A stretch of 64,000 nucleotides of DNA from Clostridia bacterium (GCA_017577715.1 PKRC01000004.1:142088-206087), one strand, 5' to 3'; positions 24,430-33,665 are shown, numbered from the stretch's first letter. Numbers and translations: made by a program. The notes: generated by a model from the sequence alone, not told the origin.

Positions 24430-25506
24430 ATGAAAAAAGACAAGGACCATTTCAGAGGCTGCCTATTGGGCGGAGCCATTGGCGATGCATTAGGATGGCC
24501 GGTAGAGTTTATGCGTATTAATGAGATAAGGACAAAATACGGCGAAAACGGCATTACCGATTTGGTGGTGGGTACAAGCGGTAAAGCCGAAATCACCGAC
24601 GACACGCAGATGACGCTTTTTACCGCTGAAGGTATACTTCTTGCAGAGGCTGAGCGGAGATACAGAGGTAATTGTGATGTTGCTATATCGGTGTATCGTG
24701 CCTATTTGAGGTGGTTACATACACAGGGAAGCTACCACCAAGTACTGGAGAATATCGGTTTAATTGACGGCCTTTATGAAGGTATATATAATAGTGGATG
24801 GCTATATAGTGTGAAAGAGCTTCATTCAAAGAGAGCACCTGGCAACACTTGCTTATCCGCCTTATTTAGCGGCAAGCGGGGGACTATTGATGACCCCATC
24901 AACGACAGCAAAGGTTGTGGTGGGGTGATGCGGGTAGCACCAGCAGGATTGTTTTATCCGAAAGACGAGGCTTTTGAGAAGGCTGCTGAGTTTGCGGCTA
25001 TCACCCACGGCCATCCATCGGGTTATTTGTCTGCTGGGGCCTTGGCCTACATCATCGCTTCCATCATCGAAGGTGAGGATATTGAAAAAGCGGTAAAGGG
25101 AGCTGTTGAGAAGCTGCAACGTTATGAGGGAAGCGAGGAATGCCTGCGGGGTTTAGGCATGGCTTTTGAACTATCAAAAAGCGATATGCCAGATGTTGAT
25201 GCTATATCAAAGCTTGGCCAGGGCTGGGTTGGAGAGGAGGCTTTGGCTATAGCCACTTATTGTGCATTAAAATACAGGGATGATTTTAGAAAGGCGTTGA
25301 TCGCTGCAGTCAACCACGATGGAGACAGCGACAGCACGGGTGCCATAACGGGCAATATAATGGGAGCATATCTAGGGCTGGGCCATATTCCCGTTGAGTG
25401 GGTTGATAAGGTCGAATTAAAAGATGTTATAATGGAAATAGCCGATGATTTGCTCGTTGGATATAGAGATGATGAGGATTGGCAAAGAAGGTATGGTAGG
25501 TTGTAG
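24430..25506 (+). CDS. ADP-ribosylglycohydrolase family protein
   Basis: All-helical hydrolase of 358 residues of the ARH/DraG family, which removes ADP-ribose from proteins or small molecules using two Mg ions. Metal-site motifs are visible: GAIGDALGWPVEF near the N terminus, ITDDTQMTLF, GCGGVMRVAPAG, and NHDGDSDSTGAITGNI near the C terminus. GGGAGG lies upstream of the ATG. No ADP-ribosyltransferase partner is in the window. Target unknown. Confidence 0.92.
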   Translation: MKKDKDHFRGCLLGGAIGDALGWPVEFMRINEIRTKYGENGITDLVVGTSGKAEITDDTQMTLFTAEGILLAEAERRYRGNCDVAISVYRAYLRWLHTQGSYHQVLENIGLIDGLYEGIYNSGWLYSVKELHSKRAPGNTCLSALFSGKRGTIDDPINDSKGCGGVMRVAPAGLFYPKDEAFEKAAEFAAITHGHPSGYLSAGALAYIIASIIEGEDIEKAVKGAVEKLQRYEGSEECLRGLGMAFELSKSDMPDVDAISKLGQGWVGEEALAIATYCALKYRDDFRKALIAAVNHDGDSDSTGAITGNIMGAYLGLGHIPVEWVDKVELKDVIMEIADDLLVGYRDDEDWQRRYGRL

Positions 25507-25614
25507 AATGGTTTTAAGAAAAGTCAGGAATAGCAAGCCGGAAAACGGTTATTATTTGGCTCTAGACCGTTTATTTATATAAATTTGTGTTCCAGATTGG
25601 AGGGCGTAAAGCTT

Positions 25615-25815
25615 ATGGCAGATTGTATAAAGTGTCCTAAATGCAGTTCCACAGACTGTGGGAAAATCATATATGGCTTTCCACCCTATTGGCTTTTCGA
25701 GCGGGCTGAAGCCGGGGAGATAAAACTGGGCGGCTGTGTCATCTTGGATGATAGCCCGGATCATTTCTGCAGAAATTGTGGATACGAATGGAAAGAGGGC
25801 AGCCACGATGATTGA
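25615..25815 (+). CDS. Small zinc-ribbon protein
   Basis: Protein of 66 residues with two Cys pairs, CPKC near the N terminus and CRNC near the C terminus, and an additional Cys between (STDCGK). This is a treble-clef/zinc-ribbon layout. GGAGGG precedes the ATG at 25615. Its last codons overlap the next gene by 8 bases, so the two are translated together and probably function together. I recognise no named family. Confidence 0.7.
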   Translation: MADCIKCPKCSSTDCGKIIYGFPPYWLFERAEAGEIKLGGCVILDDSPDHFCRNCGYEWKEGSHDD

Positions 25816-26407
25816 CTTTGAAAAAATTTTCCATAGCAGTAATCCTAGAAGGGATAAATTTCTTTCGCGCCTTTTCGGCATATTTGGTGAAGAACTGGTC
25901 AGATGCTGGTGCAATTGTCCACAGGCGCCCTATGAGGATTTGGGGCGTCCTACCGTGTATGCACCTGGTGAAGTGCGTGGTCATACTCTTGATTTCACTC
26001 TTCGCCATCGAGAAACGGGTAAAATCTTTGTAGCCGAGATGAAGTGCGAGCTGGAGTTTCAAAATTACAGATATTTGCGCTTAAGCGATCCATGGCAGAT
26101 TGAACACCACCAAAATCAGGCTTTTTTGAAATTCTTGAACTTGGCGAAACACCCACAGATCTATAAGGTCAAGGTAAGAGGACAGGAGATTTATGTGGAT
26201 GGAGCGGTGTTGATCTGGGGAGCAATAACGTCTGAAGGGCGACAAGCAGCAATGGAGAGATACGGTTTTGCCGATGTACTTTCGGTGGAAATGATGGCAA
26301 ATGACTTGCGCGAATGGAAACCGGCAGAGTGGTGCCAAAAGATAAATGAGCTGAAGCAATGGAGCAACCAGCTTTTCGATAGTTTTATTTTTTATTCCCT
26401 GGTCTAA
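25808..26407 (+). CDS. Unknown protein with a PD-(D/E)XK nuclease-like motif
   Basis: Protein of 199 residues. The segment HTLDFTLRH (Asp62) followed 15 residues later by VAEMKCEL (Glu77, Lys79), with acidic Glu28-Glu29 in an early helix, has the order of a PD-(D/E)XK restriction-endonuclease-like active site. The early WCNCP and the CE after the Lys add Cys residues. The rest is not recognised. It overlaps the zinc-ribbon gene, suggesting a two-protein unit. A nuclease role is inference from motif geometry only. AGAGGG stands before the ATG. Confidence 0.65.
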   Translation: MIDFEKIFHSSNPRRDKFLSRLFGIFGEELVRCWCNCPQAPYEDLGRPTVYAPGEVRGHTLDFTLRHRETGKIFVAEMKCELEFQNYRYLRLSDPWQIEHHQNQAFLKFLNLAKHPQIYKVKVRGQEIYVDGAVLIWGAITSEGRQAAMERYGFADVLSVEMMANDLREWKPAEWCQKINELKQWSNQLFDSFIFYSLV

Positions 26408-26479
26408 ACTTTTAATATTTGCTAATATATAAAAGTGTAACAGCACAATATACTCCTTACGAGTGAGTGATGTAAGATT

Positions 26480-27385
26480 ATGGGAAGAAGACTATCTCAT
26501 TGGAAATTTTCAGCTAGATTGTGGATATTGCGAATAATACAGGGAGCCCTTATAGGGAGCAGCGCCATTTTGCCAGGTATCAGCGGAGGCGTGCTGTGCG
26601 TGGTGTTTGGCATATATCAACCCATGATAGCCTTGCTCTCCAATCCCATCCGATCCCTTATCAAATATTATAAGCTGTTTATACCCATAATGATAGGGTG
26701 GGGGATAGGTTTTCTGGGGTTGGCAAGGGTAGTGGAAGTGATTTTTGAGGTTTCTTCGACACTGGCGGCCTCTCTATTCGTTGGGCTCATTGCAGGCATG
26801 TTTCCTTCGCTCTTTCGCGAGGTTGAGAAAAAGGGTGCTGGGACAGTTTCGTGGTCGTACTTTGTCATCAGCCTGGTCATATTTTATGCGCTTTTATCTT
26901 CTTTGAAGACAGGGCAAGCCATCGTAATCACTCCCAACATCGCATGGTATTTTGTGTGCGGCGTCATATGGGGGTTGAGCTTGGTAATACCGGGCTTAAG
27001 TTCATCTTCTATACTCATATTCCTGGGGCTTTATCAACCTATGGCGGCCGGCATTGCCGATATGAGGATGGACGTGATTTTGCCCTTACTGCTAGGCATC
27101 ATATTATCGGCAATAATGCTGTCCAGGTTTGTCAATGCTATGCTCAGGGAATATCAGCATATAGCCAATTACATCGTTCTTGGCATAGTGGTGGCTTCCA
27201 CCCTTCTCATAATACCTTCGGGTTTTTCAAGCATAGGGCAAATAGTGTTGAGCGTCATATTTTTTGTAGGTGGCTATGCCATCTCTCTAGGGATGGAAAA
27301 GCTAGGCGATTTTACCGACAAACAGGCAGAAGGGGCAGATGTTCATAGCATCAAGAAACCGAGATTTCGAAAGATAAACTATTAG
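26480..27385 (+). CDS. DUF368 family membrane protein (PopT-type polyprenyl-phosphate translocase)
   Basis: Integral membrane protein of 301 residues with about eight hydrophobic helices. Two related halves carry the family repeats GSSAILPGISGGVLCVVFGI and GLSLVIPGLSSSSILIFLGL. DUF368 proteins have been linked to recycling of undecaprenyl phosphate across the membrane for wall synthesis. The ribosome site before the ATG is weak. No wall gene is adjacent, so the role is assigned by family only. Confidence 0.88.
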   Translation: MGRRLSHWKFSARLWILRIIQGALIGSSAILPGISGGVLCVVFGIYQPMIALLSNPIRSLIKYYKLFIPIMIGWGIGFLGLARVVEVIFEVSSTLAASLFVGLIAGMFPSLFREVEKKGAGTVSWSYFVISLVIFYALLSSLKTGQAIVITPNIAWYFVCGVIWGLSLVIPGLSSSSILIFLGLYQPMAAGIADMRMDVILPLLLGIILSAIMLSRFVNAMLREYQHIANYIVLGIVVASTLLIIPSGFSSIGQIVLSVIFFVGGYAISLGMEKLGDFTDKQAEGADVHSIKKPRFRKINY

Positions 27386-27548
27386 AGGAGAGATCTGTAA
27401 ATGCTTCATGGGCATCGAGTTGGTTGAGCCTGATGAGGTGGGCTTTGTTAAATTGCCGGCCAGGGACTTGAATTTGTGGAACATATAGATTAAAATTTTG
27501 TGAAAAGCCAATCATTTAAGTAAAATATTAAATGTTGGAGGAATCGAA

Positions 27549-28775
27549 GTGACAAACGTTTATGATGTGCTGAAGGAGAGGGGCTATATAGCGCAAGTTA
27601 CCCACGAGGAAGAGGTAAGGGAACTTTTGGGCCGAGAACCCGTCACCTTTTACATCGGTTTTGATCCAACGGCTGATAGCTTGCACGTGGGACATTTCAT
27701 TCAAATCATGGTCATGATGCATATGCAGCGGGCCGGGCATAGGCCTATCGCCCTCATTGGCGGGGGCACCGCCATGGTAGGTGACCCCAGCGGTCGTACC
27801 GATATGCGCGAGATGATGACTCCGGAGACCATTGCCAGGAATGCAGAGGCCTTTAAAAAACAGCTTTCAAGGTTTCTGGACTTCTCTGAAGGCAAAGCCA
27901 TTCTGGTCAACAACGCCGATTGGCTGCTCAACCTTAACTATGTGAAGTTTTTGAGGGAGATAGGCATACATTTTTCGGTAAATCGGATGTTGACTGCCGA
28001 ATGCTTTAAATCCCGGTTGGAACGAGGGCTGTCATTCCTGGAATTTAATTATATGCTGATGCAGAGCTATGACTTCCTTGAGCTTTACAGGAGGTATGGC
28101 TGTCGGCTTCAATTGGGCGGTGATGACCAGTGGTCCAACATTTTGGCCGGAGTTGACCTCATCCGCAGGGTGGAGGGAGCCGAGGCATACGGCCTTACAT
28201 TTACCCTGCTTACCACCAGCGATGGGCAAAAGATGGGCAAGACCAGAGCAGGCGCTATCTGGCTTGACCCCAACAAAACCAGCCCATATGATTTCTATCA
28301 ATATTGGAGGAATATAGCCGATGCAGATGTAAAGAAGTGCCTTGCGCTTTTAACCTTCTTGCCCATGGAAGAGGTCAACCGCCTGGCAAGCCTTCCCGGC
28401 GAGAAGATAAACGAGGCTAAGAAGGTGTTGGCATACGAGGTCACCAAAAATGTACACGGCGAGGAGGAAGCCAGAAAGGCGCAGGCGGCTGCTGAAGCCC
28501 TATTTGGCGGTGGCGGGGACATGAATGCCGTACCCACAACCGAGATTACTATGGAAGAATACAGGCAAAATGCCAACGTGATTGATCTGTTATATAAGAT
28601 AGGGTTTATCCCATCTAAGGGTGAAGGCCGACGCTTGATTGCACAGGGTGGGCTGTATATAAACGGCGAGCGGGTGGACAGCATAGAGCGTCAATTGACC
28701 CAGCAGGACCTTCAGAATGGCAGCCTGCTCATCAGAAAAGGTAAGAAGACCTATCACAGGATAGTGGTGAAATAG
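27549..28775 (+). CDS. tyrS: Tyrosyl-tRNA synthetase
   Basis: Class I synthetase of 408 residues that charges tRNA-Tyr. The HIGH-type motif is LHVGH in GFDPTADSLHVGHFIQ, the KMSKS-type motif is KMGKT, and the C-terminal about 70 residues form an S4 RNA-binding domain (RRLIAQGGLYINGERV). GTG at 27549 follows TTGGAGG. No T-box leader is seen in the 160 bases upstream, unlike ileS in this window. Confidence 0.96.
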   Translation: MTNVYDVLKERGYIAQVTHEEEVRELLGREPVTFYIGFDPTADSLHVGHFIQIMVMMHMQRAGHRPIALIGGGTAMVGDPSGRTDMREMMTPETIARNAEAFKKQLSRFLDFSEGKAILVNNADWLLNLNYVKFLREIGIHFSVNRMLTAECFKSRLERGLSFLEFNYMLMQSYDFLELYRRYGCRLQLGGDDQWSNILAGVDLIRRVEGAEAYGLTFTLLTTSDGQKMGKTRAGAIWLDPNKTSPYDFYQYWRNIADADVKKCLALLTFLPMEEVNRLASLPGEKINEAKKVLAYEVTKNVHGEEEARKAQAAAEALFGGGGDMNAVPTTEITMEEYRQNANVIDLLYKIGFIPSKGEGRRLIAQGGLYINGERVDSIERQLTQQDLQNGSLLIRKGKKTYHRIVVK

Positions 28776-28828
28776 GGCTGTTTTGCGCTGAGAGAAATTG
28801 CATTGATGGTAAGGAAAATGGAAAATCA

Positions 28829-28861
28829 GAAAACCGCTCTTTAACAGAGCGGTTTTCCTTT
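28829..28861 (+). terminator. Terminator after tyrS (bidirectional)
   Basis: Perfect 12-base arms (28829-28840 and 28846-28857) with a 5-base loop and a T-rich end; it lies between convergent genes. Confidence 0.85.
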
Positions 28862-28902
28862 TGGCGGCTATAAAACGCGATGTACATGCAATTACGTCAA
28901 GA

Positions 28903-29463
28903 TCATTGTGGAAACCATACCACTAGATAGGCTTTTGCCTCTTGGTCCGTCAAGTTCTCTATGGTATGTTCCCTGTCGGCCTTGTATCTTCCCGTGTCTC
29001 CTTCGTTCAATATGGCCGAGCTTTCACCGGCGGTGACCTTGAATTTTCCGGTGATGACGGTTAAAAACTCCTCAGCGTTGGGGAAATGGGGCTTTGAATG
29101 GAGCTTGCCCCTGGGCTTAAAGGTCATGTCATAGAGTTCAAGGTTGTCTATCATGTGCACGGGTGAATTTACCCGTATAAGGCATGAACCATCCTCTGAA
29201 TAGAAGATGGGAGCATCGTCCTTCCTGAGCACTTCTATCTTCGAAACCGTTTGAGTCTTTAACAGGTATTCGACGGGTATGTTGAGGGCATTGGCGATCT
29301 TCCACAGCGTGACCACTGTGGGATTGGTTTTCTCCTGTTCTATTTGGGATAGCATGGATTTTGATACCCCTGACCTCTTGGCCAGCTCATCCATGCTCAT
29401 CCCTTTTTGTTTTCTGTAAGTGGCGATGTTTTTCCCTATCGCTGGGGGTTGTTTTTTGTCCAT
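28903..29463 (-). CDS. XRE-family regulator with a C-terminal cupin domain
   Basis: Regulator of 186 residues. The N-terminal helix-turn-helix (about 10-65) has MSMDELAKRSGVSKSMLSQI; the C-terminal cupin (about 105-185) has FPNAEEFLTVITGKFKV and the LNEGDTGRYKADREHTIENL strands, and should sense a small effector. It is transcribed away from tdh-kbl across a 260-base gap with a palindrome placed on the tdh start site, so local control of threonine breakdown is likely. The effector is unknown. Confidence 0.9.
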   Translation of the reverse strand: MDKKQPPAIGKNIATYRKQKGMSMDELAKRSGVSKSMLSQIEQEKTNPTVVTLWKIANALNIPVEYLLKTQTVSKIEVLRKDDAPIFYSEDGSCLIRVNSPVHMIDNLELYDMTFKPRGKLHSKPHFPNAEEFLTVITGKFKVTAGESSAILNEGDTGRYKADREHTIENLTDQEAKAYLVVWFPQ

Positions 29464-29644
29464 TATGATTCCCTGCCTTATAAGAATTAAATTTTTGCTA
29501 TAGTTAGTTTTTAAAAAGGGACACAGCTTCGTTTAAGGCATGTGTGGCTCAATTGATTTTGCCTTCTGTATTTATGGCCACAATTGTATTATAGCTGCGG
29601 TGCATTTTGCGGGTCAACCGTAAAAATTTTAAGAATTCTTTAGA

Positions 29645-29673
29645 TTGACAGTGCATATTTTATTTAATATAAT
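29645..29673 (+). promoter_or_regulatory. Consensus promoter of tdh-kbl
   Basis: TTGACA (29645-29650), 17-base spacer, TATAAT (29668-29673): an exact sigma-A consensus. Such a strong promoter is usually held in check by a repressor. Confidence 0.88.
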
Positions 29674-29682
29674 CAACTAGTA

Positions 29683-29698
29683 GTTTAATATGTTAAAC
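29683..29698. promoter_or_regulatory. Candidate operator for the XRE-cupin regulator
   Basis: Perfect palindrome GTTTAA-TATG-TTAAAC beginning about 10 bases after the -10 box, that is over the transcription start. Position fits repression. Confidence 0.6.
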
Positions 29699-29723
29699 AA
29701 GGTGTGCTGGGAGAGAATTTGAC

Positions 29724-30767
29724 ATGGCAACCATGAAAGCTGTGAAAAAGCCAGGCCCTGGGCGGGGGATAGAGGTCACTACTGTTGCCATTCCGCAACC
29801 AGGGCCTGATGAGGTACTTATAAAAGTGAAAATTGCGGGGATTTGTGGTACCGACTTACATATCTATAAGTGGGATCCTTGGGCCGAGAGCAGGCTCAGA
29901 CCTCCCCTCGTCATAGGCCATGAATTTATTGGGACGGTATATGCAGTAGGTGAGAATGTAAGACATTTGCAGATAGGGCAGAGGGTATCGGCTGAAGGGC
30001 ATATAACGTGTGGGCATTGCAGATACTGCAGGAATGGGCAAGGACATATCTGTAAAGATGTGGAGATATTGGGCGTTGATAGGGATGGTTGTTTTGCTGA
30101 GTTTGTATGCGTTCCTGCAAGCAACGTGTGGCCAGTACATCCTGATATTCCTGACTTTTATGGTGCTCTATTCGACCCTTTAGGGAATGCCATGCATACC
30201 GTCATGGCACAGCCTGTAAACATGAAGAACGTTCTTATTACCGGTGCAGGATCCATAGGGCTTTTTGCCATCCCCATTGCCAAGGTAAACGGAGCAAAGA
30301 AGGTTATAGTGGTAGAACCCAGTCCTTTTAAGAGGGAGGTTGCCCTTAAGGTAGGAGCCGATTACGTGCTGGATTTTTATGATGCCGATGTAAAGGAAAA
30401 GATAATGGAGTATACGGATGGGCTGGGGCCGGATGTCTTCCTGGAGATGAGTGGAAACAGCCAATCCTTGAGGTTGGGATTGGAACTTGTGAGCAATGGC
30501 GGCGAGGTGAGCTTGCTTGGCATCCCACCCCGTGAAGTGGAACTCGATTTGGCCAAGCAGGTGATATTCAAAGGGGTTACCATGAGGGGGATTACCGGCA
30601 GAAGGATGTTTGAAACCTGGTACCAATGCGAAAGTTTTCTTTTACAAAACGGAAAGTTGATTGATCCCATCATCACCCATGTATTGGATTTTGAAGATGT
30701 GGAGAAGGGTTTTCTGGAAATGGAGGCCAATAGAGCAATAAAGGTTTTGCTCAAAGTTTCAAAATAG
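29724..30767 (+). CDS. tdh: L-threonine 3-dehydrogenase
   Basis: Zinc-dependent medium-chain dehydrogenase of 347 residues that oxidises threonine to 2-amino-3-ketobutyrate with NAD. Seen: catalytic zinc site ICGTDLHIYKWD, GHEFIGTVYAVGE, the structural zinc Cys set in HCRYCRNGQGHIC, and the Rossmann GAGSIGLFAIPIAK. Sequence at the substrate site (DLHIYKWDPWAESR) is typical of TDH rather than other alcohol dehydrogenases. The partner kbl follows 18 bases later; together they split threonine into glycine and acetyl-CoA. Confidence 0.94.
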   Translation: MATMKAVKKPGPGRGIEVTTVAIPQPGPDEVLIKVKIAGICGTDLHIYKWDPWAESRLRPPLVIGHEFIGTVYAVGENVRHLQIGQRVSAEGHITCGHCRYCRNGQGHICKDVEILGVDRDGCFAEFVCVPASNVWPVHPDIPDFYGALFDPLGNAMHTVMAQPVNMKNVLITGAGSIGLFAIPIAKVNGAKKVIVVEPSPFKREVALKVGADYVLDFYDADVKEKIMEYTDGLGPDVFLEMSGNSQSLRLGLELVSNGGEVSLLGIPPREVELDLAKQVIFKGVTMRGITGRRMFETWYQCESFLLQNGKLIDPIITHVLDFEDVEKGFLEMEANRAIKVLLKVSK

Positions 30768-30785
30768 AAAAGGGGTGTTCATAAT

Positions 30786-31976
30786 ATGAGCAGGCGGTTT
30801 TATGAGAGGATCAGGGCACAGCTCGATTCGTTGAAGAAAGAGGGCACTTACAAGGAGTACCAGTATCTCGTATCCTCTGCAAGTGGTAGAAGCACCATTG
30901 AAAGATATGGCAATGTCGTTATGCTGTGCTCTAACAATTATCTGGGATTGGCAAACCATCCTCAGATCATCGAGAGAGGTATTGAAGCGCTTAAAAAGTA
31001 TGGGGCAGGAGCTGCCAGCGTGAGGTTTATCTGCGGGACATACGATATACACAGGGTGTTGGAAAATAAAGTGGCACAATTTCTTCGTACCGAAGCGGCC
31101 CTCACATATACCTCTTGTTGGAATGCCAATACGGCCGTCATTCCGGCTTTATTGAATCCGGGAGATGCCGTGATATCCGATGAATTAAATCACGCTAGCA
31201 TTATAGATGGATGCCGGCTGGTCTCAAAAGGAGTGCAACGCCTGGTATATCGCCATGCCGACTTGAATTCCCTTGAGGAAAAGTTAAGGGAGGCTACCGC
31301 ACAGGGCGGCGTAGCACTTATCGTTACTGATGGGGTTTTTTCTATGGAAGGAGATATTGCGCCTCTTCCTGGGATTGTGAAGCTGGCAAAAAAATACGAT
31401 GCCGTCGTTATGGTAGACGATTCCCATGCAACGGGTGTCATAGGCGATACTGGCCGCGGTACTGCCGAATATTACCATATGCTTGGACAGGTGGATATTA
31501 TAACTGGTACGTTTGGTAAGGCTTTGGGTGGAGCGGGAGGCGGATTTGTCGCAGGGCCAAAAGAGATCATCGACTTATGCATACAACGGTCAAGGCCACA
31601 TCTGTTTTCCAATTCTTTACCGCCGGTATTGGCCGCCATTGCCCTTGCAGCCCTGGAATATTTAGAGGAGCATCCTGAAAAGGTGCATTCGCTGCACCAA
31701 AAAGTCAAGTATTTTAGGGATCAGCTGAAAAAAGCCGGCATTACAACCCTTGAAGGTGACAGCGCTATCATTCCGATTATGATCTACGATACCGCCAAGG
31801 CCATGAGGATTGCCGCAAGGATGTTGGAAGAAGGGGTATACGTGGTAGGGTTTGGGTATCCGGTAGTTCCGGAAGGGCAGGCCAGAATAAGAATTCAGGT
31901 ATCCGACGCTTTAACCTATGATGACATCGATTATTCCATTGACGTGTTGAAAAGAGTTTTAAGCGAGCAAACTTAA
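30786..31976 (+). CDS. kbl: 2-amino-3-ketobutyrate CoA ligase (glycine C-acetyltransferase)
   Basis: PLP enzyme of 396 residues of the alpha-oxoamine synthase family. Seen: NNYLGLANHP at the N terminus, the DDSHATGVIGDTGRG segment with the PLP-contacting Asp and His, and TFGKALGGAGGG with the Schiff-base Lys. Length and pairing with tdh set the substrate as 2-amino-3-ketobutyrate rather than 8-amino-7-oxononanoate. AAAGGGG lies before the ATG. Confidence 0.94.
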   Translation: MSRRFYERIRAQLDSLKKEGTYKEYQYLVSSASGRSTIERYGNVVMLCSNNYLGLANHPQIIERGIEALKKYGAGAASVRFICGTYDIHRVLENKVAQFLRTEAALTYTSCWNANTAVIPALLNPGDAVISDELNHASIIDGCRLVSKGVQRLVYRHADLNSLEEKLREATAQGGVALIVTDGVFSMEGDIAPLPGIVKLAKKYDAVVMVDDSHATGVIGDTGRGTAEYYHMLGQVDIITGTFGKALGGAGGGFVAGPKEIIDLCIQRSRPHLFSNSLPPVLAAIALAALEYLEEHPEKVHSLHQKVKYFRDQLKKAGITTLEGDSAIIPIMIYDTAKAMRIAARMLEEGVYVVGFGYPVVPEGQARIRIQVSDALTYDDIDYSIDVLKRVLSEQT

Positions 31977-32002
31977 GTCGGGGCTTTAGCCCCGACTTTT
32001 TG
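31975..32002 (+). terminator. Terminator after kbl
   Basis: Perfect 11-base arms (31975-31985 and 31988-31998) followed by T-run; starts in the stop codon. Confidence 0.88.
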
Positions 32003-32027
32003 TCAACGCTATTATGCTTCTATATTA

Positions 32028-32726
32028 TCAATCGTCCCTTCGCCCGAAAAATCCTGATATCAGCATGAGCCTGAGTAGTTGCAATATGGCCGTTAAAGTG
32101 GCTGCTACATAAGTAAGAGCCGCGGCATTTAATACCTTGCGCGTATGGGGCGTTTCTTCCCTGGTAAGATACCCGCCAACCTCCAGCGCTTCAATGGCCC
32201 TGCTGCTAGCGTTGTATTCTACAGGAAGGGTGATCAGCTGAAACAGTACTGCTGCGCTAAAGGCTATAACTCCTATTTGTGCCAGTTCCTTAAGTCCAAG
32301 GATCAAACCTAGAAACAATAGAGGGAAAGCCAGCTGCGAACCGATGGCAGCCACCGGTACGATTAGGGTACGGATGTTAAAAGGCACGTATCCATATTGG
32401 TGCTGCATCACATGTCCGGCTTCATGGGCTGCCACGCCCAGGGCAGCCAGAGAGCTGGAGTTATATACCTGTGGAGAAAGCCTCAATACCTTATTGCGGG
32501 GGTCATAGTGGTCAGTAAGTATGCCGGGCGTCATCTCAACTCTTACATCGTAAATCCTGTTATTGCGGAGAATTTCTCGAGCTACCTCAGCGCCTGTCAG
32601 GCCACTGCGTGCAGGAATTCTGGAGTATCTGGCAAATGTGCTTTGTACTTTGAATTGAGCATACATCGCTAGCAAGATTGCCGGGAGAAGCAATATCATG
32701 GTGGGATCGTACCAAAAAAGCGGCAT
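32028..32726 (-). CDS. YugP-type zinc metallopeptidase, membrane-bound
   Basis: Protein of 232 residues. A first membrane helix (about 10-28), then the zinc site HEAGHVMQHQ, then two or three further helices (about 120-160 and 200-220). The LTGAEVAREIL and VEYNASSRAIEAL segments are typical of the YugP (zinc metallopeptidase) family. Natural substrate unknown. AAAGGAG precedes the ATG. Confidence 0.88.
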   Translation of the reverse strand: MPLFWYDPTMILLLPAILLAMYAQFKVQSTFARYSRIPARSGLTGAEVAREILRNNRIYDVRVEMTPGILTDHYDPRNKVLRLSPQVYNSSSLAALGVAAHEAGHVMQHQYGYVPFNIRTLIVPVAAIGSQLAFPLLFLGLILGLKELAQIGVIAFSAAVLFQLITLPVEYNASSRAIEALEVGGYLTREETPHTRKVLNAAALTYVAATLTAILQLLRLMLISGFFGRRDD

Positions 32727-33077
32727 ACACCTCAGCTCCTTTCAGATACCTGTCTTTTTATGGGACAGGTGTTCACTCCTTTCGTCAAAAATATATTACC
32801 ATATCAGGGGATAAAAGTCAATAAAGGTCAAAAAATTCTCTCTTCTTTCATATATGTTATGTTAATTATATTGCTCATATACTATGCCAATTTTGAACAA
32901 TACAAACTCCTTAAGGATCAATTTTTATTTAAAGGTTCATAACAAGCTTCTGGTGGAGCATATAAATGAAAGGATAAACGTAGCTTCGTTTTCTTACTTG
33001 TAATGGTATATAAATGTCTGATAGAATAGTTATAAAGTTGTCGAATATATAAATCTTTTAGATTTGGGGGTAAAGGC
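32727..33077. other. Divergent intergenic region, YugP to lemA
   Basis: About 350 AT-rich bases. Only short, poorly coding frames occur; no repeat or RNA structure was found. Both flanking genes need promoters here, but none stood out clearly. Confidence 0.5.
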
Positions 33078-33653
33078 ATGAAAAATTGGGTAAAAGCGGT
33101 TTTGGTTATAGGAGTTGTCCTCATTTTGCTTATTATATGGGTAATAAACGGATACAATGGTTTGGTAGCAAAGAGCGAAGAGGTACAAACGGCTTTGAGC
33201 CAGATAGACAACCAGCTTCAGAGGCGAAACGATTTAATACCCAATCTGGTGCAAACCGTAAAGAAGTACGCTGCCCATGAATCGGAGGTGTTTGCCCAGA
33301 TTGCTGAAGCTAGGGCAAAGCTGGCCGGTGCTACCACCGTTGAGAGCATGGCGCAGGCGGATGCTGAAGTTGCCAGCGCTTTGTCCAGGCTACTTGCCAT
33401 AGCGGAAAATTATCCCGAACTTAAGGCCAACGAGAATTTTATCCAGCTTCAGGATGAGCTAGCTGGTACCGAAAACAGGATTGCCGTTGCAAGGCGGGAT
33501 TACAACGAAAAAGCGCGAGAGTACAATACCGCCATCAGGAGGTTTCCCACCAATATCATAGCCAGTATATTTGGATTTGAACGCGCCGAATATTTTGAGG
33601 CGTCCGAGGATGCCAGGCAGGCTCCCGATGTAGGCGAGCTATTTGGGGATTAA
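33078..33653 (+). CDS. lemA: LemA family protein
   Basis: Protein of 191 residues: an N-terminal membrane helix (about 5-23) then a helical bundle with the family core NGLVAKSEEVQTALSQID, RRNDLIPNLVQTVKKY and the C-terminal YNTAIRRFPTNIIASIFGF. The function of LemA is not established. It is followed 12 bases later by a TPM-domain protein, a pairing found in many bacteria and thought to act at the envelope. Confidence 0.94.
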   Translation: MKNWVKAVLVIGVVLILLIIWVINGYNGLVAKSEEVQTALSQIDNQLQRRNDLIPNLVQTVKKYAAHESEVFAQIAEARAKLAGATTVESMAQADAEVASALSRLLAIAENYPELKANENFIQLQDELAGTENRIAVARRDYNEKAREYNTAIRRFPTNIIASIFGFERAEYFEASEDARQAPDVGELFGD

Positions 33654-33665
33654 GGATGTTTGACC

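Noticed and set aside
27406..27489. Short frame upstream of tyrS (about 27 codons, starts MGIELVEPDEV)
   Set aside because: It looks protein-like and follows a weak site, but it is too short and has no recognised family; it may be a remnant, not a supported gene.
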